40,204 nt of DNA from Deltaproteobacteria bacterium (GTDB lineage Bacteria > Desulfobacterota > DSM-4660 > Desulfatiglandales > Desulfatiglandaceae). Position numbers and translations under genes: made by a program. Positions 1 to 7,512 of the stretch are shown piece by piece; position 1 is the first letter of the stretch; the number at the start of each line of letters is the position of its first letter. The notes beneath the pieces were generated by a model. It was not told the origin of the DNA and did not search any database. It worked only from the letters and a program-made list of their open reading frames with translations. Where the stretch lies: NCBI GenBank assembly GCA_019309145.1, contig JAFDGR010000012.1, positions 1-40,204 of the forward strand, read 5' to 3'.

Positions 1-102
1 GATGAGGAATCGTTCAAGGCCGCGGCTGATGGAAAGCTGAAGGTGGAGGGGATGGCTTACTTTGCCCAATGGTTTACTGACGGAGTGAAACTCATCCTGT
101 GA
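1..102 (+). CDS. C-terminal fragment of unidentified protein
   Basis: An open frame runs in from the left edge and stops with TGA at 100-102, giving 33 residues that end in TDGVKLIL. The codon use looks like that of the neighbouring genes, with G/C-rich third positions, which supports a real coding end. I do not recognise the family from so little sequence. It lies upstream of and in the same direction as the thiamine-diphosphate enzyme, but a 278-bp gap containing an inverted repeat separates them, so joint transcription is uncertain. Confidence 0.5.
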   Translation, partial: DEESFKAAADGKLKVEGMAYFAQWFTDGVKLIL

Positions 103-130
103 AAGAACCAGCAAGGCCCTATCCCGGATA

Positions 131-287
131 AACCCAAAAACCAAATGCCAAATAAAATCCAAATGATAAAATGACAAAACATATTACTCTTCGACACTGG
201 ACGACCGCTACAACATCGCTCAAGCTGTTATCTGATTTTGTCATTGGAAATTGGGCATTGATTTGACATTGGGATTTTTGAATTTGG
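131..287. repeat. A/T-rich imperfect inverted repeat
   Basis: The gap between the first two genes (103-380) holds a long imperfect inverted repeat. The left arm (about 131-180, ending AAAATGACAAAAC) matches the reverse complement of the right arm (about 234-287, starting GATTTTGTCATTGG) over roughly 45 positions with scattered mismatches and small gaps. A spacer of about 53 bp separates the arms. Its A/T-rich, CCAAAT-rich composition differs sharply from the G/C-rich genes on both sides. It has the look of a miniature non-autonomous repeat or of a long hairpin-forming terminator region; no open reading frame of substance is inside. Confidence 0.6.
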
Positions 288-380
288 TATTGAATGCGAT
301 GACAGGAACTTTTTTCTGTGCATTTTGAACAGCAATTTACTTATGAGGTACCAGCCCGGATTTCATCATAGGAGGATATC

Positions 381-2048
381 ATGGGAAAAATATACGGCGG
401 GCATCTGGTAGCAAAATATCTCAAGGATGTCGAACAAGTAAAAACGGTATTCGGCCTGTCCGGAGGGCATATCGAACAAATCCTGGACGGGTTCACTGAA
501 TACGGTATCCGGGCCATCGATGTGCGCCACGAACAGGCCGCTGCCATGATGGCCCACGCATGGTCCATCTACACCGGGGAACCGGGCGTCTGCCTTTTCA
601 CCGCGGGACCGGGTTTTACCAATGCCTTGACCGGTATCGTGAACGCCTATTTGGACAATGCCCCTCTTGTGATCCTCTGCGGCCGGTCCCCGCTCCGGGA
701 CGACCTCAAGGGGGCGCTGCAGGAAATGAACCAGGTGGATATGGTCAAACCGGTTGTCAAGTGGTATGCCACCTGTTATGACCCCGAGCGCATCCCCGAA
801 TACCTTGCCACCGCGTTCCGCCATGCCCTGGAGGGGAGACCCGGTCCGGTCTTTCTCGAACTGCCCCCCGACGTGCTCAACAGGAAAGTGAAGGATGAAA
901 TTACCCCGAGACTGACCCGTAGGAGCCTGAAATACACCTTCCACCCGGAAGAGCAAGCCCTCAAACAGACCGCAGATATCATTAATACCGCGGAAAAGCC
1001 CCTCTTTATTGGTGGGAGCGGCGTGGGATTCAGCCCTTGCGATGAACCTCTCCAGGATTTTATTGAAAAGACCGGGATGCCTTTCCTGCTCCTCAACAAT
1101 GGCCGTGGTGTCCTCAGCGACACGCACCCCCTTTGTGTCATTGATACGGGTTTCGCGGGGATGATGATGGGCCTCTCCCGGGCCGATGTCATTGTTGCAG
1201 CGGGTATCCGTTTCAACTGGACCCTCCAGTTCGGCGCTTCTTTCCCCGACGCGAAGGTGGTCCACATCGACATTGACCCCCACGAGATAGACCGGAACCG
1301 GAGCGCCGATGTGGGCCTGGTGGGAGACGTGGGGTCAGTCCTGGCGCAGCTCATCCCTTCCGTGGAAGACCGGGATCACTCCACATGGTTGACCGACCTT
1401 CGAAACGCGGCCAAAGCATTCATAGGTTCCGAACTCAAGCAGCGGGAAGAACCGTCTGATCCGATCCATCCTGTCCGGCTTGTTGCGCAGATCCAGGAAG
1501 CGGCCGGGGAGGAGGCCCTTTACGTCGTGGACGGGGGCGATACCAGCTATTTCGGCCTGGTGGGACTCCATTCCAGGGAAAGGGCAGGTGTGCTCACCCC
1601 CACCGGAAGTCTTTTCGGATGCCTGGGCACCGGCATCCCGTATGGGATCGCGGCCAAGCTCGCCCGGCCTGATAAGCAGGTGGTGGTACTCAATGGAGAC
1701 GGTTCCTTCGGGTTCAATGCCATGGAATTCGATACGGCTGTCCGGCACAACATCCCCTTTGTGTGCGTGATCAACAACGACTGCGCATGGGGCATGATCA
1801 AGCACGGCCAGGAGATGACCCTCGGAGAGGAAAGGCTCCAGTGTTCAGAACTTGGTCAACGCCATTACGAAAAAATGGTGGAAGGCCTGGGCGGGCACGG
1901 AGAATTCGTCACCCGGGACCAAGACATCATCCCCGCTGTCAGGCGTGCCATGACCTCAAAGAAGCCTGCCTGTGTCAACGTCTTCACGGATCCCACGGTA
2001 ACCAGCCCTGCCACGGTCATGTTCGAGCAGGGCCTGAAGGTGGAGTAA
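381..2048 (+). CDS. Thiamine-diphosphate enzyme (acetolactate synthase / 2-hydroxyacyl-CoA lyase superfamily)
   Basis: A 555-residue protein of the IlvB-like family, which makes or breaks C-C bonds next to a carbonyl using thiamine diphosphate and Mg2+. All three domains are visible: the N-terminal pyrimidine-binding domain with the cofactor-activating glutamate (RHEQAA, E51), a central domain from about residue 190, and the C-terminal diphosphate-binding domain with the GDG-to-NN metal motif (G439-D440-G441 and N465-N466). The start is set by a strong AGGAGG a few bases upstream. The zinc dehydrogenase follows after 4 bases, so the two are surely co-transcribed. The substrate is not clear from sequence: true acetolactate synthase, oxalyl-CoA decarboxylase or 2-hydroxyacyl-CoA lyase-like activity are all possible. 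No small IlvN regulatory subunit is nearby, which argues mildly against branched-chain amino acid synthesis. Confidence 0.9.
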   Translation: MGKIYGGHLVAKYLKDVEQVKTVFGLSGGHIEQILDGFTEYGIRAIDVRHEQAAAMMAHAWSIYTGEPGVCLFTAGPGFTNALTGIVNAYLDNAPLVILCGRSPLRDDLKGALQEMNQVDMVKPVVKWYATCYDPERIPEYLATAFRHALEGRPGPVFLELPPDVLNRKVKDEITPRLTRRSLKYTFHPEEQALKQTADIINTAEKPLFIGGSGVGFSPCDEPLQDFIEKTGMPFLLLNNGRGVLSDTHPLCVIDTGFAGMMMGLSRADVIVAAGIRFNWTLQFGASFPDAKVVHIDIDPHEIDRNRSADVGLVGDVGSVLAQLIPSVEDRDHSTWLTDLRNAAKAFIGSELKQREEPSDPIHPVRLVAQIQEAAGEEALYVVDGGDTSYFGLVGLHSRERAGVLTPTGSLFGCLGTGIPYGIAAKLARPDKQVVVLNGDGSFGFNAMEFDTAVRHNIPFVCVINNDCAWGMIKHGQEMTLGEERLQCSELGQRHYEKMVEGLGGHGEFVTRDQDIIPAVRRAMTSKKPACVNVFTDPTVTSPATVMFEQGLKVE

Positions 2049-2052
2049 TCCC

Positions 2053-3267
2053 ATGAAAGCGCTTCTTTTCCATGTAAACATCCCCCGGTTCCTCGTGATC
2101 CAGGCCCTCCGGCCCATCAGCACAGCATTCTGCTATAAAGGGCCCTTTTCGACGGTCAAACTGGCTGATGTCCCTGAACCCGCTCTTCCTTCCCCCCAAT
2201 GGGTAAAGATCAAGACGCGGCTCTGTGGTTTCTGCGGGAGTGATCTCAACCTGATCCTGTTGAAAGATTCCCCCACGGCTTCACCCTTCACCTCATTCCC
2301 CTGCGTACCCGGGCATGAACTTTGCGGCCGGATTGTGGAAACCGGCAAGGAGGTGCAGGACCTCCGGGAAGGCGATTTCGTGACCATCGCGCCCATGCTC
2401 AACTGCACCACTCGCGCCATCAACCCCGAATGCCGGAGCTGCAGGGAAGGAAGGCCTGCTAATTGCGAAAATTTTGCCGAAGGCGCTTTTGCTCCGGGTA
2501 TGTTTATCGGCCTCTGCAAGGATATCAACGGGGGCTTTGCCGAGTACGTGGTTGCTCACCGGAGCCAGGTCTACCGCGTCCCCCCCAATGTGCCCCCTGA
2601 AGCTGCCGTTCTCACCGAACCCCTGGCAGTGGCCATCCAGGCGGTCCTGGACAACCGCCCCACCGGACAGGATAAGGTCCTCGTGATCGGCGGGGGAGTC
2701 ATCGGATCGCTGGTGGTCAAGACGATCCGTGCCCTGGACATCCCGTGCGATATTACGGTGGCTGAACCGTCACCATTCCATGCCGATTACGTAAAAAAGT
2801 CGGGGGCAGACCGGGTCATTGGCGGGAAACTCATTGAGGAAGCTCCTGGGATTACCGGAGGACGTGCCTACAAGCCCCTCTTGGGTGAAAAGATCCTCAT
2901 GGGGGGCTTTGACCGGGTCTATGACGTTGTGGCCCATGCCCCCACGCTGAACGCGGCGCTCAGGATCACGAGGACGTCCGGCACTATCAGCGTGATCGGA
3001 ATCGGCAAAGACGTAAAGCTGGATCTGACCCCCCTCTGGCTGAAAGTTCAGACCATCAAGGGTGCCTATGCCTACGGCTACAATGAGAGCGCTGAAGGAC
3101 AACGCCAGGCTTTCCAGATGGCGCTGGACATGATGGGTGAGGGAAAAATTCGGGTAGAAGACATGTTAACCCATTTATTTCCGCTCCAGGACTACCGCAA
3201 GATGATTGCAGTCAACATGCACAAGACGGCCAACAGGGCCATAAAGACAGCCGTACGTTTTGCATAG
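2053..3267 (+). CDS. Zinc-binding alcohol dehydrogenase (MDR superfamily)
   Basis: A 404-residue medium-chain dehydrogenase/reductase that would oxidise an alcohol or reduce an aldehyde/ketone with NAD(P). Visible are the catalytic zinc region (CGFCGSD, then GHELCG with the His-Glu pair), a structural-zinc-like cysteine cluster (ECRSC with a further Cys seven residues on; the usual first Cys of the set is shifted upstream to LNC), and the Rossmann motif VIGGGVIGS. An N-terminal segment of about 25 residues precedes the GroES-like fold. It starts 4 bases after the thiamine-diphosphate enzyme, with its ribosome site inside that gene's last codons. The pairing suggests that the aldehyde or ketone made by the upstream enzyme is the substrate here, but that is inference. 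Confidence 0.9.
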   Translation: MKALLFHVNIPRFLVIQALRPISTAFCYKGPFSTVKLADVPEPALPSPQWVKIKTRLCGFCGSDLNLILLKDSPTASPFTSFPCVPGHELCGRIVETGKEVQDLREGDFVTIAPMLNCTTRAINPECRSCREGRPANCENFAEGAFAPGMFIGLCKDINGGFAEYVVAHRSQVYRVPPNVPPEAAVLTEPLAVAIQAVLDNRPTGQDKVLVIGGGVIGSLVVKTIRALDIPCDITVAEPSPFHADYVKKSGADRVIGGKLIEEAPGITGGRAYKPLLGEKILMGGFDRVYDVVAHAPTLNAALRITRTSGTISVIGIGKDVKLDLTPLWLKVQTIKGAYAYGYNESAEGQRQAFQMALDMMGEGKIRVEDMLTHLFPLQDYRKMIAVNMHKTANRAIKTAVRFA

Positions 3268-3302
3268 CCCGCCGCTCCTGGTGCACTGATCCCGTGGGGT
3301 TC

Positions 3303-4418
3303 ATGAGAAAAGCAAAAAAAATTGATCGCCGGAAATTCATGAAGACAGGGTTGGCTTTCGGAAAGGGGAGCACCCTTTTTGGGCTGCTCCCCTTCAGCAT
3401 TGCATGCGGGCGGTCCGGCACCAACGCGGAAAGGGAGGAAATCCTCAGGAACGCGGCACAATTGACGCTCACAGAAATTGCACAACGGAAATTGCACCAT
3501 GGAAAGGGCATGTTCCTGAACCCGTTCAGCGCCAAGGAACACGGGAACATGTGGAGGGTCCTCCGCTGGAAAATCTTCGGCAATAACCGTTTCAAATCAT
3601 TTTACAAGGATGAACCGACCGTTCCGGTAAAGATCGACTGGGACTCCATGAAGCAACAGGATGGATGCGGTGTCACCTTTATAAAACACGCCTGCATCAT
3701 GATCCGGGACCTGGAAAGCTGCCTGCTCGTGGATCCTGTTTTCTTCGGCCTCATGTGGTTCACCGACTTCAGCCCCCTTGTCTTTGACGTCAACCGGATG
3801 CCCCGGCCGGATCATATCCTGATTACTCATGGTCACTATGACCACCTGGATACGTCCTCGCTCAAGGTTTTCCCCAACAAAACCCATGTCATTTCGCCGC
3901 TCGGCTATGATAGTGCGTTCGAGTCCCTGGGTATGCATAACAGGACTCAACTGGACTGGTTCGATGCGTACAAAGAGGGGAAACGGGAAATTATTCTCCT
4001 GCCCTGCAACCACTGGACCATGCGCAATCCTTTTGTCGGCCCGAACCGTTCCCTCTGGGGTTCATTTCTTGTGAAGGGGGCAAGCGGCTTCAACATCTTT
4101 ATTTCAGGAGACACCGCCTCTTTTGACCGGTTCCGGGAAATCGGCGAGACCTTTCGGATCGATCTGGCCATCTTCAATCTCGGGGCGTACGAGCCCCGCT
4201 GGTTCATGGCACCCTCCCACCTGAACCCGGTGGAGACGGTCAAAGCCTTCATGGAACTGCACGCAAAAAAGCTGATGGTCGTCCACTGGGGGACCTTTCG
4301 CCTCGGCGATGAGCCGGTACATTTCCCTCCCCTGGACATCAAGAGGGAGATGAAAAAGCAGGGGCTCCTGGACCGGCTGGTCCACCTGGACCATGGACAA
4401 ACCTTTCACCTGACCTGA
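3303..4418 (+). CDS. Exported MBL-fold metallohydrolase (RomA/NAPE-PLD-like)
   Basis: A 371-residue metallo-beta-lactamase-fold hydrolase. The metal-binding core THGHYDHLD (H176, H178, D180, H181) is intact, followed by CNHW, SGDTA and VVHWGTF, the pattern of the RomA / N-acyl-phosphatidylethanolamine phospholipase D-like branch. The N-terminus carries a twin-arginine signal (DRRKFMK), a hydrophobic stretch and a lipobox-like FSIAC, so it is probably a Tat-exported lipoprotein acting in the periplasm. ATG at 3303 is preferred because the signal begins there; an in-frame GTG at 3294 adds three residues. It lies 35 bases after the dehydrogenase and may be in the same operon. The substrate is unknown. 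Confidence 0.87.
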   Translation: MRKAKKIDRRKFMKTGLAFGKGSTLFGLLPFSIACGRSGTNAEREEILRNAAQLTLTEIAQRKLHHGKGMFLNPFSAKEHGNMWRVLRWKIFGNNRFKSFYKDEPTVPVKIDWDSMKQQDGCGVTFIKHACIMIRDLESCLLVDPVFFGLMWFTDFSPLVFDVNRMPRPDHILITHGHYDHLDTSSLKVFPNKTHVISPLGYDSAFESLGMHNRTQLDWFDAYKEGKREIILLPCNHWTMRNPFVGPNRSLWGSFLVKGASGFNIFISGDTASFDRFREIGETFRIDLAIFNLGAYEPRWFMAPSHLNPVETVKAFMELHAKKLMVVHWGTFRLGDEPVHFPPLDIKREMKKQGLLDRLVHLDHGQTFHLT

Positions 4419-4425
4419 TCAATAT

Positions 4426-4614
4426 CTACATTCCATTCAGATGATCGATTAATTGGCGGAGCCGACCGAAGTCTTTCCGGTTGAAGGTGAAAACCAGCCT
4501 CGGCAGGTGGGAAATCCCGGGCTCGTCCGACTCTTCGGGGAGGGCGTTTTGGAAAAAAAAGAACTCGTGCGGGGCTTTCAGGATATCGGCGAAGCCTTCC
4601 TTTAATGCAGCCAC
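4426..4614 (-). pseudogene. Displaced C-terminal end of LOG-family protein
   Basis: This 62-residue frame, which begins at a GTG overlapping the stop of the LOG gene in another frame, reads like the usual C-terminal tail of longer LOG-family proteins: AALKEGFADIL, then ALPEE, then LPRLVFTFNRKDFGRLRQLI. From memory of that family, about 25-30 residues that normally join the Rossmann domain to this tail (a FYxxYHSxRY-type stretch) are absent, and the frame changes at the junction. I therefore read it as the separated end of the upstream gene, not as an independent gene. An assembly error could give the same picture. Confidence 0.6.
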
Positions 4615-5375
4615 CTGATTTTCGCCACCGCATCATCCACTGACGTTACAAGATCAAAGAGGTGAAAGTCCATCGGGCTGATATAGCCCAGGTGCAGCAG
4701 TTCTCCTTCGAGGAATTCCATCCACCGGGTCCAGTAGGTGCCTCCGGGTTCATCCAGAAGGACAATGGGCATGGGATTGCGCTTCCCGGTCTGCACCAGC
4801 GTAAGGGTTTCCATGGCCTCGTCAAGGGTTCCGAACCCCCCGGGGAACAGGGCTACCGCGTCACTCTCCTTCAAAAAAGCCACCTTCCTGCTGAAGAAGT
4901 ACTTATAATTGATAGTCCTCGGGCTCCCCTCGAGCACCGGGTTTGCCTTCTGTTCAAAGGGAAGGCGGATATTCACGCCAAACGAGCGCTCCGGTCCAGC
5001 CCCTTCATTGACCGCCTGCATGATCCCGGGACCCGCGCCCGTAATGACCATGGAGCCCCCCTCCGCCAACCGCTTCCCGAACAGCCTGGCCATCTCATAA
5101 ATCGGCTCCCCCGGCCTTGTTCTGGCTGATCCGAAGACCGTGACTTTTTTCACCTGTTTGTACGGGGCGAAAATCTTGGTGGTAAAACGCATCTCCTTCA
5201 GGGTGGTATTCATGAGTTTCAGATCCGCCCTGTCTTCACTTTCCTGGCCCGCTTTCAAGGCGGCCAGAATCATCTCACGGACCATGTCGCCATGACGGAT
5301 ATTACCCGCAAGGGAAATGAGTTTTTCAATGGCCTCATCTGCAGGACCGTTGGTCCTGGTAAAATGCAGTTCCAT
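4602..5375 (-). CDS. LOG-family Rossmann-fold protein, apparently truncated
   Basis: A 257-residue protein of the LOG/TIGR00730 family (often labelled lysine decarboxylase, but the studied members are nucleotide 5'-monophosphate nucleosidases). It carries FGSARTRPGEP for the nucleotide fold, the GAGPGIMQAVNEG stretch and the hallmark PGGFGTLDE motif. ATG at 5375 follows an AGAGGAAAG ribosome site; upstream extension of the frame runs into repeat-like intergenic DNA and is unlikely to be translated. The reading frame stops just after VDDAVAKI, while the remainder of the family's C-terminal region is found in another frame immediately downstream (4426-4614). The catalytic motif is before the break, so residual function is possible. 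It is convergent with the MBL-fold gene. Confidence 0.85.
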   Translation of the reverse strand: MELHFTRTNGPADEAIEKLISLAGNIRHGDMVREMILAALKAGQESEDRADLKLMNTTLKEMRFTTKIFAPYKQVKKVTVFGSARTRPGEPIYEMARLFGKRLAEGGSMVITGAGPGIMQAVNEGAGPERSFGVNIRLPFEQKANPVLEGSPRTINYKYFFSRKVAFLKESDAVALFPGGFGTLDEAMETLTLVQTGKRNPMPIVLLDEPGGTYWTRWMEFLEGELLHLGYISPMDFHLFDLVTSVDDAVAKIRWLH

Positions 5376-5417
5376 AGCTTTCCTCTTTTCATCTATTCGC
5401 AAAATCCAGATGGAGCC

Positions 5418-5470
5418 CCACGGGTAAACCCGTGGTCTTCTGCGAAGGCGGATAAAAAAACCCGCCGCAG
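5418..5470. repeat. Paired hairpins, REP-like intergenic repeat
   Basis: Between the LOG gene and DctM lies a perfect 7-bp stem with a 4-base loop (CCACGGG-TAAA-CCCGTGG, 5418-5435), followed by a second stem (GGCGG/CCGCC at 5447-5466, extended by CTGC/GCAG after a bulge). Neither has a clean T-run after it on either strand. The arrangement resembles extragenic palindromic (REP-type) repeats more than an intrinsic terminator, though it could still protect or end the dctM transcript. Confidence 0.45.
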
Positions 5471-5584
5471 CTCCGCTGAATGGGGACCCCGTCACACAAC
5501 TCGGGAGGAAAAGTCTGCTTCGCTCCTACAAGCTGCAAGACTTCTTATACAATGGATACGCAAAAATGGAAAGCCCTGTCCTTG

Positions 5585-6901
5585 TTACTTCATCTGGGAA
5601 GGCAACCACAGGATGATCTCGGGAAATAGCATACACAGCGCAAGTCCAAAGGCCTGCAAAAGCACAAAAGGAATAATGCTGCGATAGATGTCCCCCATGG
5701 TGACCCCTTCAGGAGCCACACCCTTGAGGTAGAAGAGGGTATACCCAAAAGGTGGCGTAATATAATCCATTTGGGCGTTAACCAGGAAAAGAATTCCAAA
5801 CCAAACTGGATCAAAATGAAGGGCTTTTATGATGGGTTGGAAGATAGGAACACACAGAAGAATAATTCCAATTTCATCCAAGAACAACCCTAAAAAGACC
5901 AGCATGAGCTGAATCAGGATGAGAATAAGCCAGCGGTTGATCCCCATTCCTGTGATGAATTCTCTGACCAACTCGTCTCCTCCCACCGCAGAAAAGACCG
6001 AGATAAAGCAGCGGGCACCGATCGTAATCCAGAGAATCATGGCTGTTATCCGAGCCGTATAATAAACGGACTCGCGGAGATTTTCCAAAGTAAGACGCCT
6101 GTATATGGCAGCGGATAAGACAGCACCGACCGAACCTACTCCTGCCGCCTCGGTGGGGGTGGCAATTCCTGCATAAATGGATCCAAGCACCCCCAGAATC
6201 AGGAGAAGAGGAAGAATAACCGCCCGAAGGGCGAGAAGCTTGTCCTTCAGGGAATATTGCCGGCGTTCTTCCCTGGATGGTGCGGGTCCCAACTCAGGTT
6301 GGAGCCATGATCGAAGGCCAATATAACTGATGAAAAGGAAGGACAGCAAGAGGCCGGGACCAACGCCCCCCATAAACATATGACCAATGGAGAGACCGGC
6401 GGTAACCGCATAGACGATGGTGATCACACTTGGTGGAATGAGGATGCCCAGGGTACCGCCTGCTGCAATGCTGCCCAGTGCAATACGTTTGTCGTAGTTG
6501 CGGTTGAGCATAGCAGGAAGAGCCAGGATTCCCATGGTGGCCACGGCCGCTCCCACAATTCCCGTCATTGCCGCCATCAGGGTACAGATGACTACTGTAC
6601 CAATGGCCAGACCACCTCTTACCGGCCCAAACCACATTTGCATTGCGGTGAAAAGATCCTCTATAATTCCAGATCGCTGAAGGATATTGGCCATGAAGAT
6701 GTAGAGGGGAATGGCCACCATGAAATAGGAGGTCATAACCCCCCAACTCTGTACCGCCACCAGCAGCATTGAATTGTGGCCCCAGAGAAAGTAGCTGAAA
6801 ACCATGGCCAAACCGCCCAAAACAAAAGCAAGGGGCAATCCGGTGAGCAGCAAAACGACCAGTGAAACGAACATGATCAGCACGGTAATTTCTATGCTCA
6901 C
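5585..6901 (-). CDS. dctM: TRAP transporter large membrane subunit (DctM)
   Basis: A 438-residue polytopic inner-membrane protein of the TRAP transporter DctM family, the ion-coupled subunit that moves the substrate delivered by the binding protein. Hydrophobic helices follow one another through the whole chain, with family features such as LLTGLPLAFVLG near the start and the GxxTPTEAAG motif (GIATPTEAAG) in the middle. It begins at a GTG that overlaps the TGA of dctQ by 4 bases, showing translational coupling. It is the last gene of the mvaA-mvaB-dctP-dctQ-dctM run. No substrate can be read from DctM itself; the operon suggests mevalonate. Confidence 0.94.
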   Translation of the reverse strand: MSIEITVLIMFVSLVVLLLTGLPLAFVLGGLAMVFSYFLWGHNSMLLVAVQSWGVMTSYFMVAIPLYIFMANILQRSGIIEDLFTAMQMWFGPVRGGLAIGTVVICTLMAAMTGIVGAAVATMGILALPAMLNRNYDKRIALGSIAAGGTLGILIPPSVITIVYAVTAGLSIGHMFMGGVGPGLLLSFLFISYIGLRSWLQPELGPAPSREERRQYSLKDKLLALRAVILPLLLILGVLGSIYAGIATPTEAAGVGSVGAVLSAAIYRRLTLENLRESVYYTARITAMILWITIGARCFISVFSAVGGDELVREFITGMGINRWLILILIQLMLVFLGLFLDEIGIILLCVPIFQPIIKALHFDPVWFGILFLVNAQMDYITPPFGYTLFYLKGVAPEGVTMGDIYRSIIPFVLLQAFGLALCMLFPEIILWLPSQMK

Positions 6902-7413
6902 AGGTCGCCCTCACTTCCGGTCAGGGCGGTATGCAAATCACGGATGAACTTTGCGCATCCTTGAAGAATAACGAGAAAGGCCGAAAGAGGAATCATCAGC
7001 TTAACAGGATAGATGGGAGGGGCCCACGCTGAAGAGAGTGTCTCTCGGAAAGCGACGGAATTCAGCGCAAACTTACCTCCATACCAAAACATCATGGCCA
7101 TGAAGAAAAAAAAGATGGGGGCGGTTATCATGTCTATTATGGCCCTGCCTCTCGGCGAGAAGCGACCATAAAAAATGTCCACATTGACATGACCTTTAAG
7201 CGCAAAGGTATACGCCCCCAAGAGAAGGAAATAGGCACCATGGATAAGATAATTGAATTCGAAGACCCATTGTGTGGGCGCATCAAACACATAACGCATC
7301 ACGACTTCATACGCAGTGGCTCCTATAATAAGGATAACAGCCCAAGCAACAATCTTCCCAACCCACTCGCTCATCTTATCGATGACTGAAAGGCAGATTT
7401 TCAAGGCACCCAT
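6898..7413 (-). CDS. dctQ: TRAP transporter small membrane subunit (DctQ)
   Basis: A 171-residue protein with four predicted membrane helices, the size and layout of DctQ subunits. The signature segment lies around residues 35-75: EVVMRYVFDAPTQWVFE followed by a long hydrophobic helix and the GHVNVDIFYGRFSPRGR loop typical of the family. DctQ binds DctM and is needed for transport in the inner membrane. It starts at ATG 7413 after a GGAGA ribosome site and overlaps dctM by 4 bases. A strong hairpin lies in the 99-base gap between dctP and this gene. Confidence 0.92.
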   Translation of the reverse strand: MGALKICLSVIDKMSEWVGKIVAWAVILIIGATAYEVVMRYVFDAPTQWVFEFNYLIHGAYFLLLGAYTFALKGHVNVDIFYGRFSPRGRAIIDMITAPIFFFFMAMMFWYGGKFALNSVAFRETLSSAWAPPIYPVKLMIPLSAFLVILQGCAKFIRDLHTALTGSEGDL

Positions 7414-7451
7414 GGTTTTTTCTCCAAGACAATGAACGCTCTGATCAGGTG

Positions 7452-7499
7452 CTATCAGATACGGGTGCGGAAACAGGATTCCCTCTCCGCACCCGATAG
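7452..7499 (-). promoter_or_regulatory. Intercistronic hairpin after dctP
   Basis: On the minus strand, 14 bases after the dctP stop codon, there is a perfect 10-bp G/C-rich stem (CGGGTGCGGA and TCCGCACCCG, 7462-7471 and 7486-7495) with a 14-base loop. A flanking CTATC/GATAG pair could extend it. There is no T-run after it, so it does not look like a full intrinsic terminator. Placed between a binding-protein gene and its membrane subunits, such a stem commonly protects the upstream mRNA from 3' decay or causes partial termination, giving more binding protein than permease. Confidence 0.65.
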
Positions 7500-7512
7500 T
7501 ATAACAAGATAA

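Noticed and set aside
366-1283. 305-residue minus-strand frame opposite the thiamine-diphosphate enzyme
   Set aside because: It mirrors a strongly conserved plus-strand gene with clear motifs and has no ribosome site or recognisable domain; a shadow of G/C-rich third positions.
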